Shown here piece after piece: positions 33,497-42,213 of a stretch of DNA of 59,880 nucleotides. Position 1 is the stretch's first letter. Every line of letters starts with the position of its first letter. Made by a program: the position numbers and the translations under genes. Below the pieces are notes generated by a model that worked only from the letters and a program-made list of their open reading frames with translations, had not been told where the DNA came from and searched no databases. The DNA is from Tissierellales bacterium (lineage in GTDB: Bacteria; Bacillota; Clostridia; Tissierellales; Tissierellaceae), in NCBI GenBank assembly GCA_030146915.1, contig JASLAT010000017.1:1-59880 (forward strand). The letters are read 5' to 3'.

Positions 33497-36400
33497 ATGA
33501 ACTATAAAAGATTATTTATTGAAAAGAAAAAAGACTTTGATTCACAGGCTAGTTTAATGGAGAAGGAAATAAGAGAGTATTTGAAGATTGAGCTTGGAGC
33601 TTTGAGACTGGTTAATATTTATGACGTTATAGGTGCAAGTGAAGAAGAAATAGAAATAATAAAAGATAAGATATTATGTAATTCTAATTTACTAAACTGT
33701 TCTGAAAGCTTAGATATAGCTGAAGATGCTAGTTTTTTTAGAGTTAAGTTTCTAGAAAGTCAATTTAATCAAGCAGAGGATTCAGCAAATAAACTTGTAG
33801 AACTTATTATTGGAAATGAGGAAATTCATATATCCAATACATTGCTTTATATCCTAGAAGGTGTTAATGAAGATGAATTAAAAACTATAAAGAAATATTT
33901 CATAAATCCTGTAGAAGTTAGTGAAATACCTATGGATAAGGTATTAGCTAAAAAAGAACTTATAAAAACTGACAAGGTTGAAACTATAGATGATTTTTAT
34001 AACTTATCAGAAGTTGAGTTAGAAGCAATTAAAGATGAATATGGCATAGGATTAGACATAGAAGATTTACAATTTTGCCAAGATTATTTTAAATCTGAAA
34101 AAAGAAATCCTACAATCACAGAGTTAAAATTAATAGATACTTACTGGTCAGATCATTGCAGACATACAACTTTCATGACTGAAATTACTAACATAGCTAT
34201 TGAGGAAGGAAGATATGAAAAATTATTCCAAGAAACGCTAGAAGAATACTTAAACTCAAGGTCATATGTCTATGAAAACAGAGATAGGGCAATATGCCTT
34301 ATGGATCTTGCAACCATTAATCAAAAAGAGATAAAAAAGAAAGGACTTTTATCTGATAAAGAAGAAACAGATGAAGTTAATGCTGCCAGTATAGAAATTG
34401 ATGTAGATGTAGATGGCGAAAATGAAAAATGGTTACTTATGTTTAAAAATGAAACTCATAATCATCCTACAGAAATTGAACCTTTTGGTGGAGCGGCAAC
34501 TTGTCTTGGTGGTGCAATTAGAGACCCTTTATCTGGTAGATCATATGTTTATCAAGCAATGAGAATTACTGGAGCAGCAGATCCAAGAAGTCCATTTGAA
34601 GAAACTATGGATGGGAAATTACCACAAAGAAAGATAGTACAAACTGCAAGAGATGGATATAGTTCATACGGTTATGAAATAGGAGCTGCTACTGGATATG
34701 TAGAGGAAATTTATCATCCAGGCTATATGGCTAAAAGGATGGAAGTAGGAGCACTAGTAGCTGCAGCACCTAAAGAAAATGTATATAGAGGAGAGGCTGA
34801 AGCTGGGGATGTAATAGTATTAGTAGGTGGAAGAACAGGTAGAGATGGTGTAGGTGGAGCTGTAGGTTCTTCTAAAAAGCATACTGAAGAATCCTTAGAA
34901 GAATCAGGATCTGAAGTTCAAAAAGGTAACGCTAAGGTAGAGAGAAAGATATTAAGATTATTTAGAAAAAAAGAAGTTGCAGAAATGATAAAAGTTTGTA
35001 ATGACTTTGGAGCTGGTGGTGTATCTGTAGCTATAGGTGAGTTAGCAGATGGAGTTAAGATTGATCTTGATAAAGTTCCTTTAAAATACAAAGGCTTAGA
35101 TGGTACTGAAATTGCTCTTTCAGAGTCACAAGAGAGAATGGCCGCAGTTATAGATAGGGAAAACTTAGATAAATTTTTGAAATATTCTGAAGAAGAGGAC
35201 CTAGAAGCTACTTTAGTGGCAGAGGTAACTGAAGAAAAAGTATTAAAGATGTTCTGGAGAGGCGATGAAATAGTAAGTATAGACAGAGTTTTTCTAGATA
35301 CAAACGGAATTAGAAAGAAAAATGAAGTAGAAATAACTCAACCAGAAGAAAATGGCTTTTTCCAAGAAAATTGGGATAGGGACTTTTTAGCTAACTTAAA
35401 GGATATTAATGTTTCAAGTCAAAAAGGATTGATAGAAAGCTTTGATTCAACAGTAGGAAAATCAAGTGTATTATCACCTTTAGGTGGAGAAAAACAAATA
35501 ACACCTGCAGAATCTATGGTTGCTAAAATACCAGTATTGAATGGACAAACTAATACTTGTTCTCTTATGAGTTATGGATTTGATCCTAAAATAACTAGTT
35601 GGAGCTGTTATCACGGGGGATATTTTGCAGTTATAGAATCAGTTGCTAGAATAGTTGCTAGTGGTGGATCATATGAAAATATAAGACTTAGTTTTCAGGA
35701 GTATTTTGAAAGAATTGGGGAGGATCCTAAAAAGTGGGGTAAACCTTTTGCAGCTTTACTTGGTGCCTATAAAGTTCAAAAAGAATTAGATATTCCAGCT
35801 ATAGGTGGAAAAGATAGTATGAGTGGTAGCTTTGAAGATTTACATGTACCTCCAACAATTATAAGTTTTGCTGTTACAACAGACAAGGCAGATAATATTA
35901 TAAGTCCAGAATTTAAAAACTTTGGTTCTAGAGTAGGGCTTATCAAACTGAATATAGACGAAGATAATCTAGTAGATTTAAATGAATTAAAATCAGTTTA
36001 TAAAAAGGTTAAAGAATATATAGATAAAAAAGATATAATTTCAGCTTCTACTGTTAAATACGGCGGTGTAGCTAGATCAATAGGAGAAATGTCTCTAGGT
36101 AACCAAATAGGTTTTAAATTTGAATCAGATAAAAGTATATATGAGCCATTTTACGGATCATTAGTGGTTGAATTAAGAGAAGGATTAGATAGTTTAGAAG
36201 GAGTAAACTTCCAACCTATAGGTTTAACTACAGAAAATAAAGAGATTAACTTATCAGATAAAAATTATAGTTTAGAGGAAGTATATAACTCATATATAGA
36301 AACTTTAGATGAGGTTTATCCAGTAGTAGAGTCAGAAGATACAATAGATAGTGAAGGTTTTAGAGAAAATATTTATAGAACAGATGAAAAGGTTGATAAA

Positions 36401-37144
36401 GTAAAAGTATTAATACCTGTAGTAACAGGAACTCATGGTGAATATGATATGGAAAAATCTTTCACAAAAGTAGGAGCAGAAGTTGATACTTTTGTTATTA
36501 AAACTTTTGATAAAGAGGTTTTTGACTCTTCAATTGAGCAATTAGCAAACAAATTGAAAGATTATCATATTTTAGCACTACCAGATGGACAAATATTAGG
36601 TGGAGAACCAGGAGGAAGCTACAAGTTAACTAGTTATATACTATCAATGCCAGCAATGAAAGAGGCAATAGAAGATCATTTAGCTAAAAAAAGATTAATA
36701 ATTGGTATTGGTGCAGGTTGTGAAACTCTTATAAAGACAGGTTTGATAGAGCACTCTAAAGTAACTGATAAGAATTTAAATTTAGATATAACTTATAACA
36801 AAGATCTAGATTTTATTTCTAGAATTATAGATGTAAAAGTAGTAGCAAAAAACTCTGCTTGGTTATCAAAAGCTAATTTAGGTGAAAATTATAAATCAGC
36901 ATTAGCTAGCAAAAGAGCTAGAATTTTGGTAGATGACTATGAAAAGGTTAAAGATCTAGTATCTACAGTATCTTTAGATAATATAGCATCATCAAGTTAT
37001 GCAATTGATAGCTTAAGTAGTAGATGTGGTCTAATTTATGCAAGTGTTAGTTCGCCTGAGAGAATGGATGATGACTTAGTAAAAAATATAAAAGGAAATA
37101 AGAACTTAAATCTATTCCAAGCTGCAGTTAGTTATTTTAAATAA
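33497..37144 (+). CDS. purL: Phosphoribosylformylglycinamidine synthase PurL, single-chain, with degenerate glutaminase domain
   Basis: 1,215 residues, the long clostridial/streptococcal PurL type: PurS-like N-terminus, two AIRS-like halves ('YWSDHCRHTTF', 'ETHNHPTEIEPFGGAATCLGG', 'GAGGVSVAIGELADG') and a C-terminal class I amidotransferase domain. It converts FGAR to FGAM using ATP and ammonia from glutamine. The synthase motifs are intact. In the glutaminase domain the nucleophile elbow, normally GxCNG, reads G-I-Gly1072-A-G, and the segment normally HGEG reads S1138-K-R1140-A, so Cys, His and Glu of the triad are all missing. The domain is also shorter than usual. First gene after the tandem riboswitch. 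Confidence 0.95.
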   Translation: MNYKRLFIEKKKDFDSQASLMEKEIREYLKIELGALRLVNIYDVIGASEEEIEIIKDKILCNSNLLNCSESLDIAEDASFFRVKFLESQFNQAEDSANKLVELIIGNEEIHISNTLLYILEGVNEDELKTIKKYFINPVEVSEIPMDKVLAKKELIKTDKVETIDDFYNLSEVELEAIKDEYGIGLDIEDLQFCQDYFKSEKRNPTITELKLIDTYWSDHCRHTTFMTEITNIAIEEGRYEKLFQETLEEYLNSRSYVYENRDRAICLMDLATINQKEIKKKGLLSDKEETDEVNAASIEIDVDVDGENEKWLLMFKNETHNHPTEIEPFGGAATCLGGAIRDPLSGRSYVYQAMRITGAADPRSPFEETMDGKLPQRKIVQTARDGYSSYGYEIGAATGYVEEIYHPGYMAKRMEVGALVAAAPKENVYRGEAEAGDVIVLVGGRTGRDGVGGAVGSSKKHTEESLEESGSEVQKGNAKVERKILRLFRKKEVAEMIKVCNDFGAGGVSVAIGELADGVKIDLDKVPLKYKGLDGTEIALSESQERMAAVIDRENLDKFLKYSEEEDLEATLVAEVTEEKVLKMFWRGDEIVSIDRVFLDTNGIRKKNEVEITQPEENGFFQENWDRDFLANLKDINVSSQKGLIESFDSTVGKSSVLSPLGGEKQITPAESMVAKIPVLNGQTNTCSLMSYGFDPKITSWSCYHGGYFAVIESVARIVASGGSYENIRLSFQEYFERIGEDPKKWGKPFAALLGAYKVQKELDIPAIGGKDSMSGSFEDLHVPPTIISFAVTTDKADNIISPEFKNFGSRVGLIKLNIDEDNLVDLNELKSVYKKVKEYIDKKDIISASTVKYGGVARSIGEMSLGNQIGFKFESDKSIYEPFYGSLVVELREGLDSLEGVNFQPIGLTTENKEINLSDKNYSLEEVYNSYIETLDEVYPVVESEDTIDSEGFRENIYRTDEKVDKVKVLIPVVTGTHGEYDMEKSFTKVGAEVDTFVIKTFDKEVFDSSIEQLANKLKDYHILALPDGQILGGEPGGSYKLTSYILSMPAMKEAIEDHLAKKRLIIGIGAGCETLIKTGLIEHSKVTDKNLNLDITYNKDLDFISRIIDVKVVAKNSAWLSKANLGENYKSALASKRARILVDDYEKVKDLVSTVSLDNIASSSYAIDSLSSRCGLIYASVSSPERMDDDLVKNIKGNKNLNLFQAAVSYFK

Positions 37145-37156
37145 GGAGGAAGTATT

Positions 37157-37636
37157 ATGAAAGTAAGTGTTATTATGGGAAGTATTTCAGATAAACCAAT
37201 AGGAGATGCAGTAGTAGAAAAGTTAGAAAAATTTAATGTATCCTATGAAGTAAAAGTAATATCTGCACACAGAACTCCGTATAAAGCGGTTGAATATATG
37301 GAAAATGCAGAAAAAAATGGAATTGGTGTAGTAGTAGCTATAGCAGGTAAGGCAGCACATTTAGCAGGAGTATTAGCAGGATTAACTACACTACCAGTTA
37401 TAGGAGTACCAGCTAAATCTTCAACAATGGATGGCCTAGATTCATTATTATCTGTAGTGCAAATGCCAACAGGTGTACCAGTTGCAACAGTTACTATCAA
37501 TGGAGGAGCAAATGCTGGAATTTTAGCAGCTCAGATACTTTCACTGCAAGATAAAGATGTTAAGGAAAGATTACTAGCTTATAAAAAAGAATTGGTAGAA
37601 GATGTTAATGAGATGAATGAAGAATTAGACTACTAA
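37157..37636 (+). CDS. purE: 5-(Carboxyamino)imidazole ribonucleotide mutase / AIR carboxylase PurE
   Basis: 159 residues, normal length. Visible are 'MGSISDKP', 'SAHRTP', the catalytic His in 'AAHLAG', 'LPVIGVP', 'GLDSLLSVVQMPTGVPVATV' and 'NAGILAAQIL'. Overall a class I type, which normally needs PurK; no purK is in the operon, so PurK lies elsewhere or PurE acts directly on AIR and CO2. The usual 'GGAAHLPG' is 'GKAAHLAG' here. Spacing of 12 bases after purL. Confidence 0.93.
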   Translation: MKVSVIMGSISDKPIGDAVVEKLEKFNVSYEVKVISAHRTPYKAVEYMENAEKNGIGVVVAIAGKAAHLAGVLAGLTTLPVIGVPAKSSTMDGLDSLLSVVQMPTGVPVATVTINGGANAGILAAQILSLQDKDVKERLLAYKKELVEDVNEMNEELDY

Positions 37637-37648
37637 AAGAGGTGTCAA

Positions 37649-39001
37649 ATGAGCGGAATAGTTGGAGTTTATAGTAAAAATAGAAGCGATGTTTCTATGA
37701 TGATATATTATGGCCTTTATGCTTTACAGCATAGAGGTCAAGTAAGTGCGGGAATTGCAATAAATAATAATGGATTTATTGACTACTTTAAAGATTTAGG
37801 TTTAGTACATGAAGCCTTTCCACAACAAGCTATGGATAGGTTAAGAGGCAATATAGGTATAGGACATGTTAGATATTCTAAAGGTGAAAAAACAGATATA
37901 AATAATGCACAACCACTTGTTGTAGGATATAAAAGAGGTGCACTAGCTTTAGTTCATGATGGAGCAGTAGTTAACTTTAAAAGTTTAAAAAGAGATCTGG
38001 AGAACTCAGGATCTGTTTTTCAAACAGAGTTAGATAGTGAAGTTATTGCAAATTTAATAGCTAAACATCATAAGGATGATCTTAAAGAAGCTATTATAAA
38101 AAGTTTAAATGATATAAAAGGTAGCTATGGATTAATAATAATGACATCTAGTAGATTAATAGGTGCAAGAGACCCACATGGTATAAAACCTTTGGTATTA
38201 GGTAAATTAGATGGTGATTATGTTTTAGCATCGGAAACCTGTGCCTTTGATACTATGGGAGCTGAATTTATTAGAGACTTAGAACCAGGAGAACTTGTTT
38301 TTATAGATGAAAATGGCTTAGAATCAGTAAAATTAGAATCGAAAGATAGAAAATTATGCGCTTTTGAAACTATATATTTTGCAAGGCCAGATAGTCAGCT
38401 AGATGGAAATAGTATTTATTTATCAAGAATAGAGGCAGGTAGGCAGTTAGCTAGAGAACATGCTGTAGAGGCAGATATAGTAATAGGAGCACCTGATTCA
38501 GGTACAGTAGCGGCGATAGGTTATGCAGAAGAATCTGGCATTCCTTATGCAGAGGGCATTATAAAAAATAGATACGTAGGAAGGACTTTTATAGCACCTA
38601 GTCAAGAGCTTAGAGAGCTTGGTGTTAGAATAAAATTAAACCCACTAAAAGAAAATATTGAGAACAAAAGAATAATCTTAGTAGATGACTCTATAATAAG
38701 AGGTACTACTATAAAAAGAACGGTGCAAATGCTAAGAGATGCAGGAGCAAAAGAGGTGCATGTAAGAGTAGCAGCACCACCAGTAAAATATTCTTGTCAT
38801 CTATGGATGGATACAAGATCTAGAGAAAATCTAATTGCTGCAGAAATGGCAGTAGAAGAAATAGAAAGAGTGTCTAAGGCAGACTCTTTAAAATATATAT
38901 CGATAGAAGGATTATTAAATTCAATGGATAGGAAGGATGGATTTTGTACAGGTTGTTTAAATGGTATTTATCCTATTCCTAAATATGAAGAATTACTATA
39001 A
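37649..39001 (+). CDS. purF: Amidophosphoribosyltransferase PurF lacking the nucleophile Cys
   Basis: 450 residues. PurF makes phosphoribosylamine from PRPP and the amide of glutamine. The transferase half is intact, including the PRPP loop 'IILVDDSIIRGTT', and four Fe-S-type cysteines are kept ('KLCAFE', 'KYSCHL', 'GFCTGC'). The glutaminase half begins 'MSGIVGVYS': Ser stands where the N-terminal nucleophile Cys should be (codon AGC), and 'AHNGNL' is 'VHDGAV' (Asp104 for the oxyanion-hole Asn); 'RYSTTG' is 'RYSKGE'. No upstream start would supply a Cys. The protein probably uses free ammonia. Confidence 0.94.
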   Translation: MSGIVGVYSKNRSDVSMMIYYGLYALQHRGQVSAGIAINNNGFIDYFKDLGLVHEAFPQQAMDRLRGNIGIGHVRYSKGEKTDINNAQPLVVGYKRGALALVHDGAVVNFKSLKRDLENSGSVFQTELDSEVIANLIAKHHKDDLKEAIIKSLNDIKGSYGLIIMTSSRLIGARDPHGIKPLVLGKLDGDYVLASETCAFDTMGAEFIRDLEPGELVFIDENGLESVKLESKDRKLCAFETIYFARPDSQLDGNSIYLSRIEAGRQLAREHAVEADIVIGAPDSGTVAAIGYAEESGIPYAEGIIKNRYVGRTFIAPSQELRELGVRIKLNPLKENIENKRIILVDDSIIRGTTIKRTVQMLRDAGAKEVHVRVAAPPVKYSCHLWMDTRSRENLIAAEMAVEEIERVSKADSLKYISIEGLLNSMDRKDGFCTGCLNGIYPIPKYEELL

Positions 39002-39019
39002 AACTGGAGGTATAAGATT

Positions 39020-40054
39020 ATGGGCTTAACATATAAAGATTCAGGTGTGGACGTAGAGGCAGGACAAAAGCAGGTAAAACTTATTAAAAATTTAGTTAAA
39101 AAAACTCACAGACCAGGAGTTTTATCAGATATAGGAGGCTTTGCGGGATTATTTCAACCGGATGTATCTTCAATGGAAGAACCTGTATTAGTTTCAGGAA
39201 CTGATGGTGTAGGTACAAAGCTAAAGTTAGCTTTTATGACTGACAAGCATAATACTATAGGTGAAGATTGTGTAGCTATGTGTGTGAATGATATTTTATG
39301 TCAAGGAGCAAAACCACTATTCTTTTTAGATTATATAGCTACTGGTAACTTAGAACCTGAAAAAATGGCTGAGGTTGTAGAAGGTGTTGCAAATGGATGT
39401 ATAAAAGGAAAGTGTTCTCTAATAGGTGGAGAAACTGCTGAAATGCCTGGTTTTTATAAGAGTGAAGAATATGATATTGCTGGATTTGCAGTAGGAATAG
39501 TAGATAAAAAAGATATAATTGACGGAAGTAAGATAAAAGAGAATGACTATATAATAGGTCTACCTTCTTCCGGTCTTCATAGTAATGGCTATTCTTTAGT
39601 TAGAAAAGTGGTTTTTGACAGGATGGAAATGTCGCACGATACTTATATTAAAGAGCTTAACAAAACTATAGGTGAAGAACTTTTAACAGCTACTAGAATA
39701 TATACAGATCCGGTTCATCCTTTGATTCAAAAATTTAATATAAAGGGGATCTCTCATATAACAGGTGGAGGATTTTATGAAAATATACCTAGAATGCTTC
39801 CTGATAATTTAAGGGCAGAGATAAATGTTAAAGATGTTAACAAAGGAAAAATATTTGACCTAATTCAAAAATGGGGAAATATTACTGATGAAGAAATGTA
39901 TAGTACTTTTAATATGGGTGTAGGTTTAGTAATGGTTATAGATGAAAATGAATTAGATGATGTGAAGTCTTATTTAGAATCTATAGATGAAGAGTATTAC
40001 CTTTTAGGAAAAATTGTAAAAGGAGAGAAGGGATTAGATCTATGCTTCCAGTAA
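39020..40054 (+). CDS. purM: Phosphoribosylformylglycinamidine cyclo-ligase PurM
   Basis: 344 residues, normal for AIR synthetase. N-terminal 'YKDSGVDVEAGQ', 'VSGTDGVGTKLKLA', 'CVAMCVNDILCQGAKPLFFLDYIA', 'IGGETAEMPGFY' and 'ITGGGFYENIPRML' are canonical. It closes the imidazole ring of FGAM to AIR. It overlaps purN by 13 bases, so translation is coupled. Confidence 0.97.
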   Translation: MGLTYKDSGVDVEAGQKQVKLIKNLVKKTHRPGVLSDIGGFAGLFQPDVSSMEEPVLVSGTDGVGTKLKLAFMTDKHNTIGEDCVAMCVNDILCQGAKPLFFLDYIATGNLEPEKMAEVVEGVANGCIKGKCSLIGGETAEMPGFYKSEEYDIAGFAVGIVDKKDIIDGSKIKENDYIIGLPSSGLHSNGYSLVRKVVFDRMEMSHDTYIKELNKTIGEELLTATRIYTDPVHPLIQKFNIKGISHITGGGFYENIPRMLPDNLRAEINVKDVNKGKIFDLIQKWGNITDEEMYSTFNMGVGLVMVIDENELDDVKSYLESIDEEYYLLGKIVKGEKGLDLCFQ

Positions 40055-40671
40055 AAATAGGAGTTTTAATATCTGGCGGTGGGACAAATCTTCAAGCTGT
40101 TATAGATAGCTTAGAAAAAAATGAAATAAAAGCTAATATAGAGCTTGTTATTTCTAATAAAGAAGAAGCTTATGGATTAACTAGGGCTAAAAATCACGGT
40201 ATAGAGGCTAAATTTATAGATATAAAAGATTTTGAAGATGAAGAATCCTACAATCTTAAATTAATAAAAGAATTTAAAGAAGCGGGTGTAGAGCTAGTAT
40301 TACTAGCAGGTTATCTTAGAGTTTTATCAAGTAGTTTTATAGATGCTTTTAGAAATAAAATTATAAATATCCATCCATCATTAATACCTAGTTTTTGTGG
40401 AAAGGGATATTATGGTAAGAAAGTTCATCAGGCTGCGATTGATTATGGTGTTAAACTAACTGGTGCTACTGTACATTTTGTAGATGAAGGTACTGATACT
40501 GGACCTATAATTTTACAAGATGTTGTTAGAGTTTATCCTGAAGATAATGCTGATGACTTACAAAAGAGAGTTTTAAATCTAGAGCATAAACTTTTAGTTG
40601 AAGCAGTTAGATTATATTGCGAAGGTAGAATAAAGGTTGATGGTAGAAAGGTTAGTATTAAGGAGGGTTAA
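40042..40671 (+). CDS. purN: Phosphoribosylglycinamide formyltransferase PurN
   Basis: 209 residues. 'GVLISGGGTNLQAVID' binds the phosphate, and the catalytic set Asn-His-Asp appears as 'IINIHPSLIPSF' and 'VDEGTDTGPII'. It formylates GAR with 10-formyl-THF, supplied by Fhs at the end of the operon. The start ATG lies inside the purM end. Confidence 0.96.
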   Translation: MLPVKIGVLISGGGTNLQAVIDSLEKNEIKANIELVISNKEEAYGLTRAKNHGIEAKFIDIKDFEDEESYNLKLIKEFKEAGVELVLLAGYLRVLSSSFIDAFRNKIINIHPSLIPSFCGKGYYGKKVHQAAIDYGVKLTGATVHFVDEGTDTGPIILQDVVRVYPEDNADDLQKRVLNLEHKLLVEAVRLYCEGRIKVDGRKVSIKEG

Positions 40672-40672
40672 G

Positions 40673-42199
40673 ATGAAGACGGCACTAATTAGTGTTTATG
40701 ATAAAGATAATATAGTAGAATTTTCAAAAGAACTAATAAATTTAGGTTGGAATATAGTATCAACAGGTGGAACTTTTAAACTATTAAAAGAAAACTCAAT
40801 AGACGTTATGGAAGTTTCTGATTTAACAGATTTTCCTGAAATCCTTGGTGGTAGGGTTAAAACTTTAAATCCTAAAATTCATGGTGGAATACTACATAGG
40901 AGAGATTCAAAGGAAGATTTAGCTACAATAGAGAATTTAGGTATAAGATCTATTGATTTAGTGGTAAATAATCTTTATCCTTTTGAGGAAAAGTTAAATT
41001 CTTCAGCTAGCCAAGAAGAGATAATTGAAAATATTGATATAGGTGGACCAACAATGATTAGGGCAGCTGCTAAGAATTTTAAGGATGTAACTGTAGTAAT
41101 AGATCCTGAAGATTACTCTATGGTATTAGAAGAATTAAAAAATGGAGATACAAGCTTAGAAACTAGATTGTACTTAGCTGGAAAAGTTTATAATTATATA
41201 GCATATTATGATAGTTTAATTGCTAATTATTTTAATAAATTAAATGAAGTTAAATTCCCTAAATACTTAAGTTTAGCATTTAAAGACGGTAAAACTTTAA
41301 GGTATGGTGAAAATCCACACCAAGATGCAGCATTCTATATAGAGGCTGGAGATAAAACAGGTACTATAGCTGCTGGAAAACAATTACACGGAAAAGAATT
41401 ATCATTTAATAATATAAATGATTCTAATGGGGCTTTAGAGGCTTTAAAAGAATTTGATGAGCCTACAGTTGTTGCAGTAAAACATGCTAATCCATGTGGA
41501 ATAGCTAGTGCTAGTAATATAGTTGAGGCATATGAAAAAGCTTATGCTTGTGACCCAATTTCTATTTTCGGGGGTATAATTGCAGCTAATAGAGAAGTAG
41601 GAAGTGAATTGGCTAAAAAAATAAATGAGATATTTATAGAAGTAGTTATGGCACCAAGCTTCACAGAAGAAGCTTTAGAAATTCTTACAAGTAAGAAAAA
41701 TATAAGATTAATAGAAATACCAGAAATAATGAATAGGGATATTCCTAGTTTAGATATGAAGAAGGTAATGGGAGGTTTCCTTGTTCAAGATAGGGATCAA
41801 CTACTTTTTAAAGATGAGCTAGAACTAGTTACTGATAGGGAGCCTAGTGAAGAAGAGTTAAAAGATTTAGAGTTTGCATGGAAGGCTGCTAAAGCAGTTA
41901 AGTCTAACGGGGTTTTATTAGTAAAAGATAGAGCTACTATAGGTATAGGCTTAGGAGAAGTTAATAGGGTTTGGGCAGTAGCTAATGCAATAGAAAGAGC
42001 AGGAGAAAAAGCAAAGGGAGCAGTTTTAGCTTCAGACGGATTCTTCCCTTTTAAAGATTCAATTGAAGAATTAGCTAAAGCTGAGGTAGCGGCAGTAATA
42101 CAACCAGGAGGCTCTATAAGAGATGAAGAAGTTATAGAGGAAGCTAATAAAAACAATATGACAATGTTATTAACTGGTATGAGACATTTCAAACATTAA
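40673..42199 (+). CDS. purH: Bifunctional AICAR transformylase / IMP cyclohydrolase PurH
   Basis: 508 residues: an N-terminal MGS-like IMP cyclohydrolase domain ('ALISVYDKDNIVEFSKELINLGWNIVSTGGT') and a C-terminal AICAR transformylase domain with 'VVAVKHANPCGIA' and 'QPGGSIRDEEVI'. It carries out the last two steps to IMP. I choose ATG 40673, two bases after the purN stop and behind GGAGGG; an in-frame ATG at 40637 lies inside purN with no ribosome binding site. Confidence 0.96.
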   Translation: MKTALISVYDKDNIVEFSKELINLGWNIVSTGGTFKLLKENSIDVMEVSDLTDFPEILGGRVKTLNPKIHGGILHRRDSKEDLATIENLGIRSIDLVVNNLYPFEEKLNSSASQEEIIENIDIGGPTMIRAAAKNFKDVTVVIDPEDYSMVLEELKNGDTSLETRLYLAGKVYNYIAYYDSLIANYFNKLNEVKFPKYLSLAFKDGKTLRYGENPHQDAAFYIEAGDKTGTIAAGKQLHGKELSFNNINDSNGALEALKEFDEPTVVAVKHANPCGIASASNIVEAYEKAYACDPISIFGGIIAANREVGSELAKKINEIFIEVVMAPSFTEEALEILTSKKNIRLIEIPEIMNRDIPSLDMKKVMGGFLVQDRDQLLFKDELELVTDREPSEEELKDLEFAWKAAKAVKSNGVLLVKDRATIGIGLGEVNRVWAVANAIERAGEKAKGAVLASDGFFPFKDSIEELAKAEVAAVIQPGGSIRDEEVIEEANKNNMTMLLTGMRHFKH

Positions 42200-42213
42200 T
42201 TAGGAGGGTAAGT

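Noticed and set aside
41797..42192. A 131-codon minus-strand frame inside purH, and similar frames inside brnQ, the MATE gene, gatB and the symporter
   Set aside because: All are antisense to well-supported genes, low in complexity and lack start signals.
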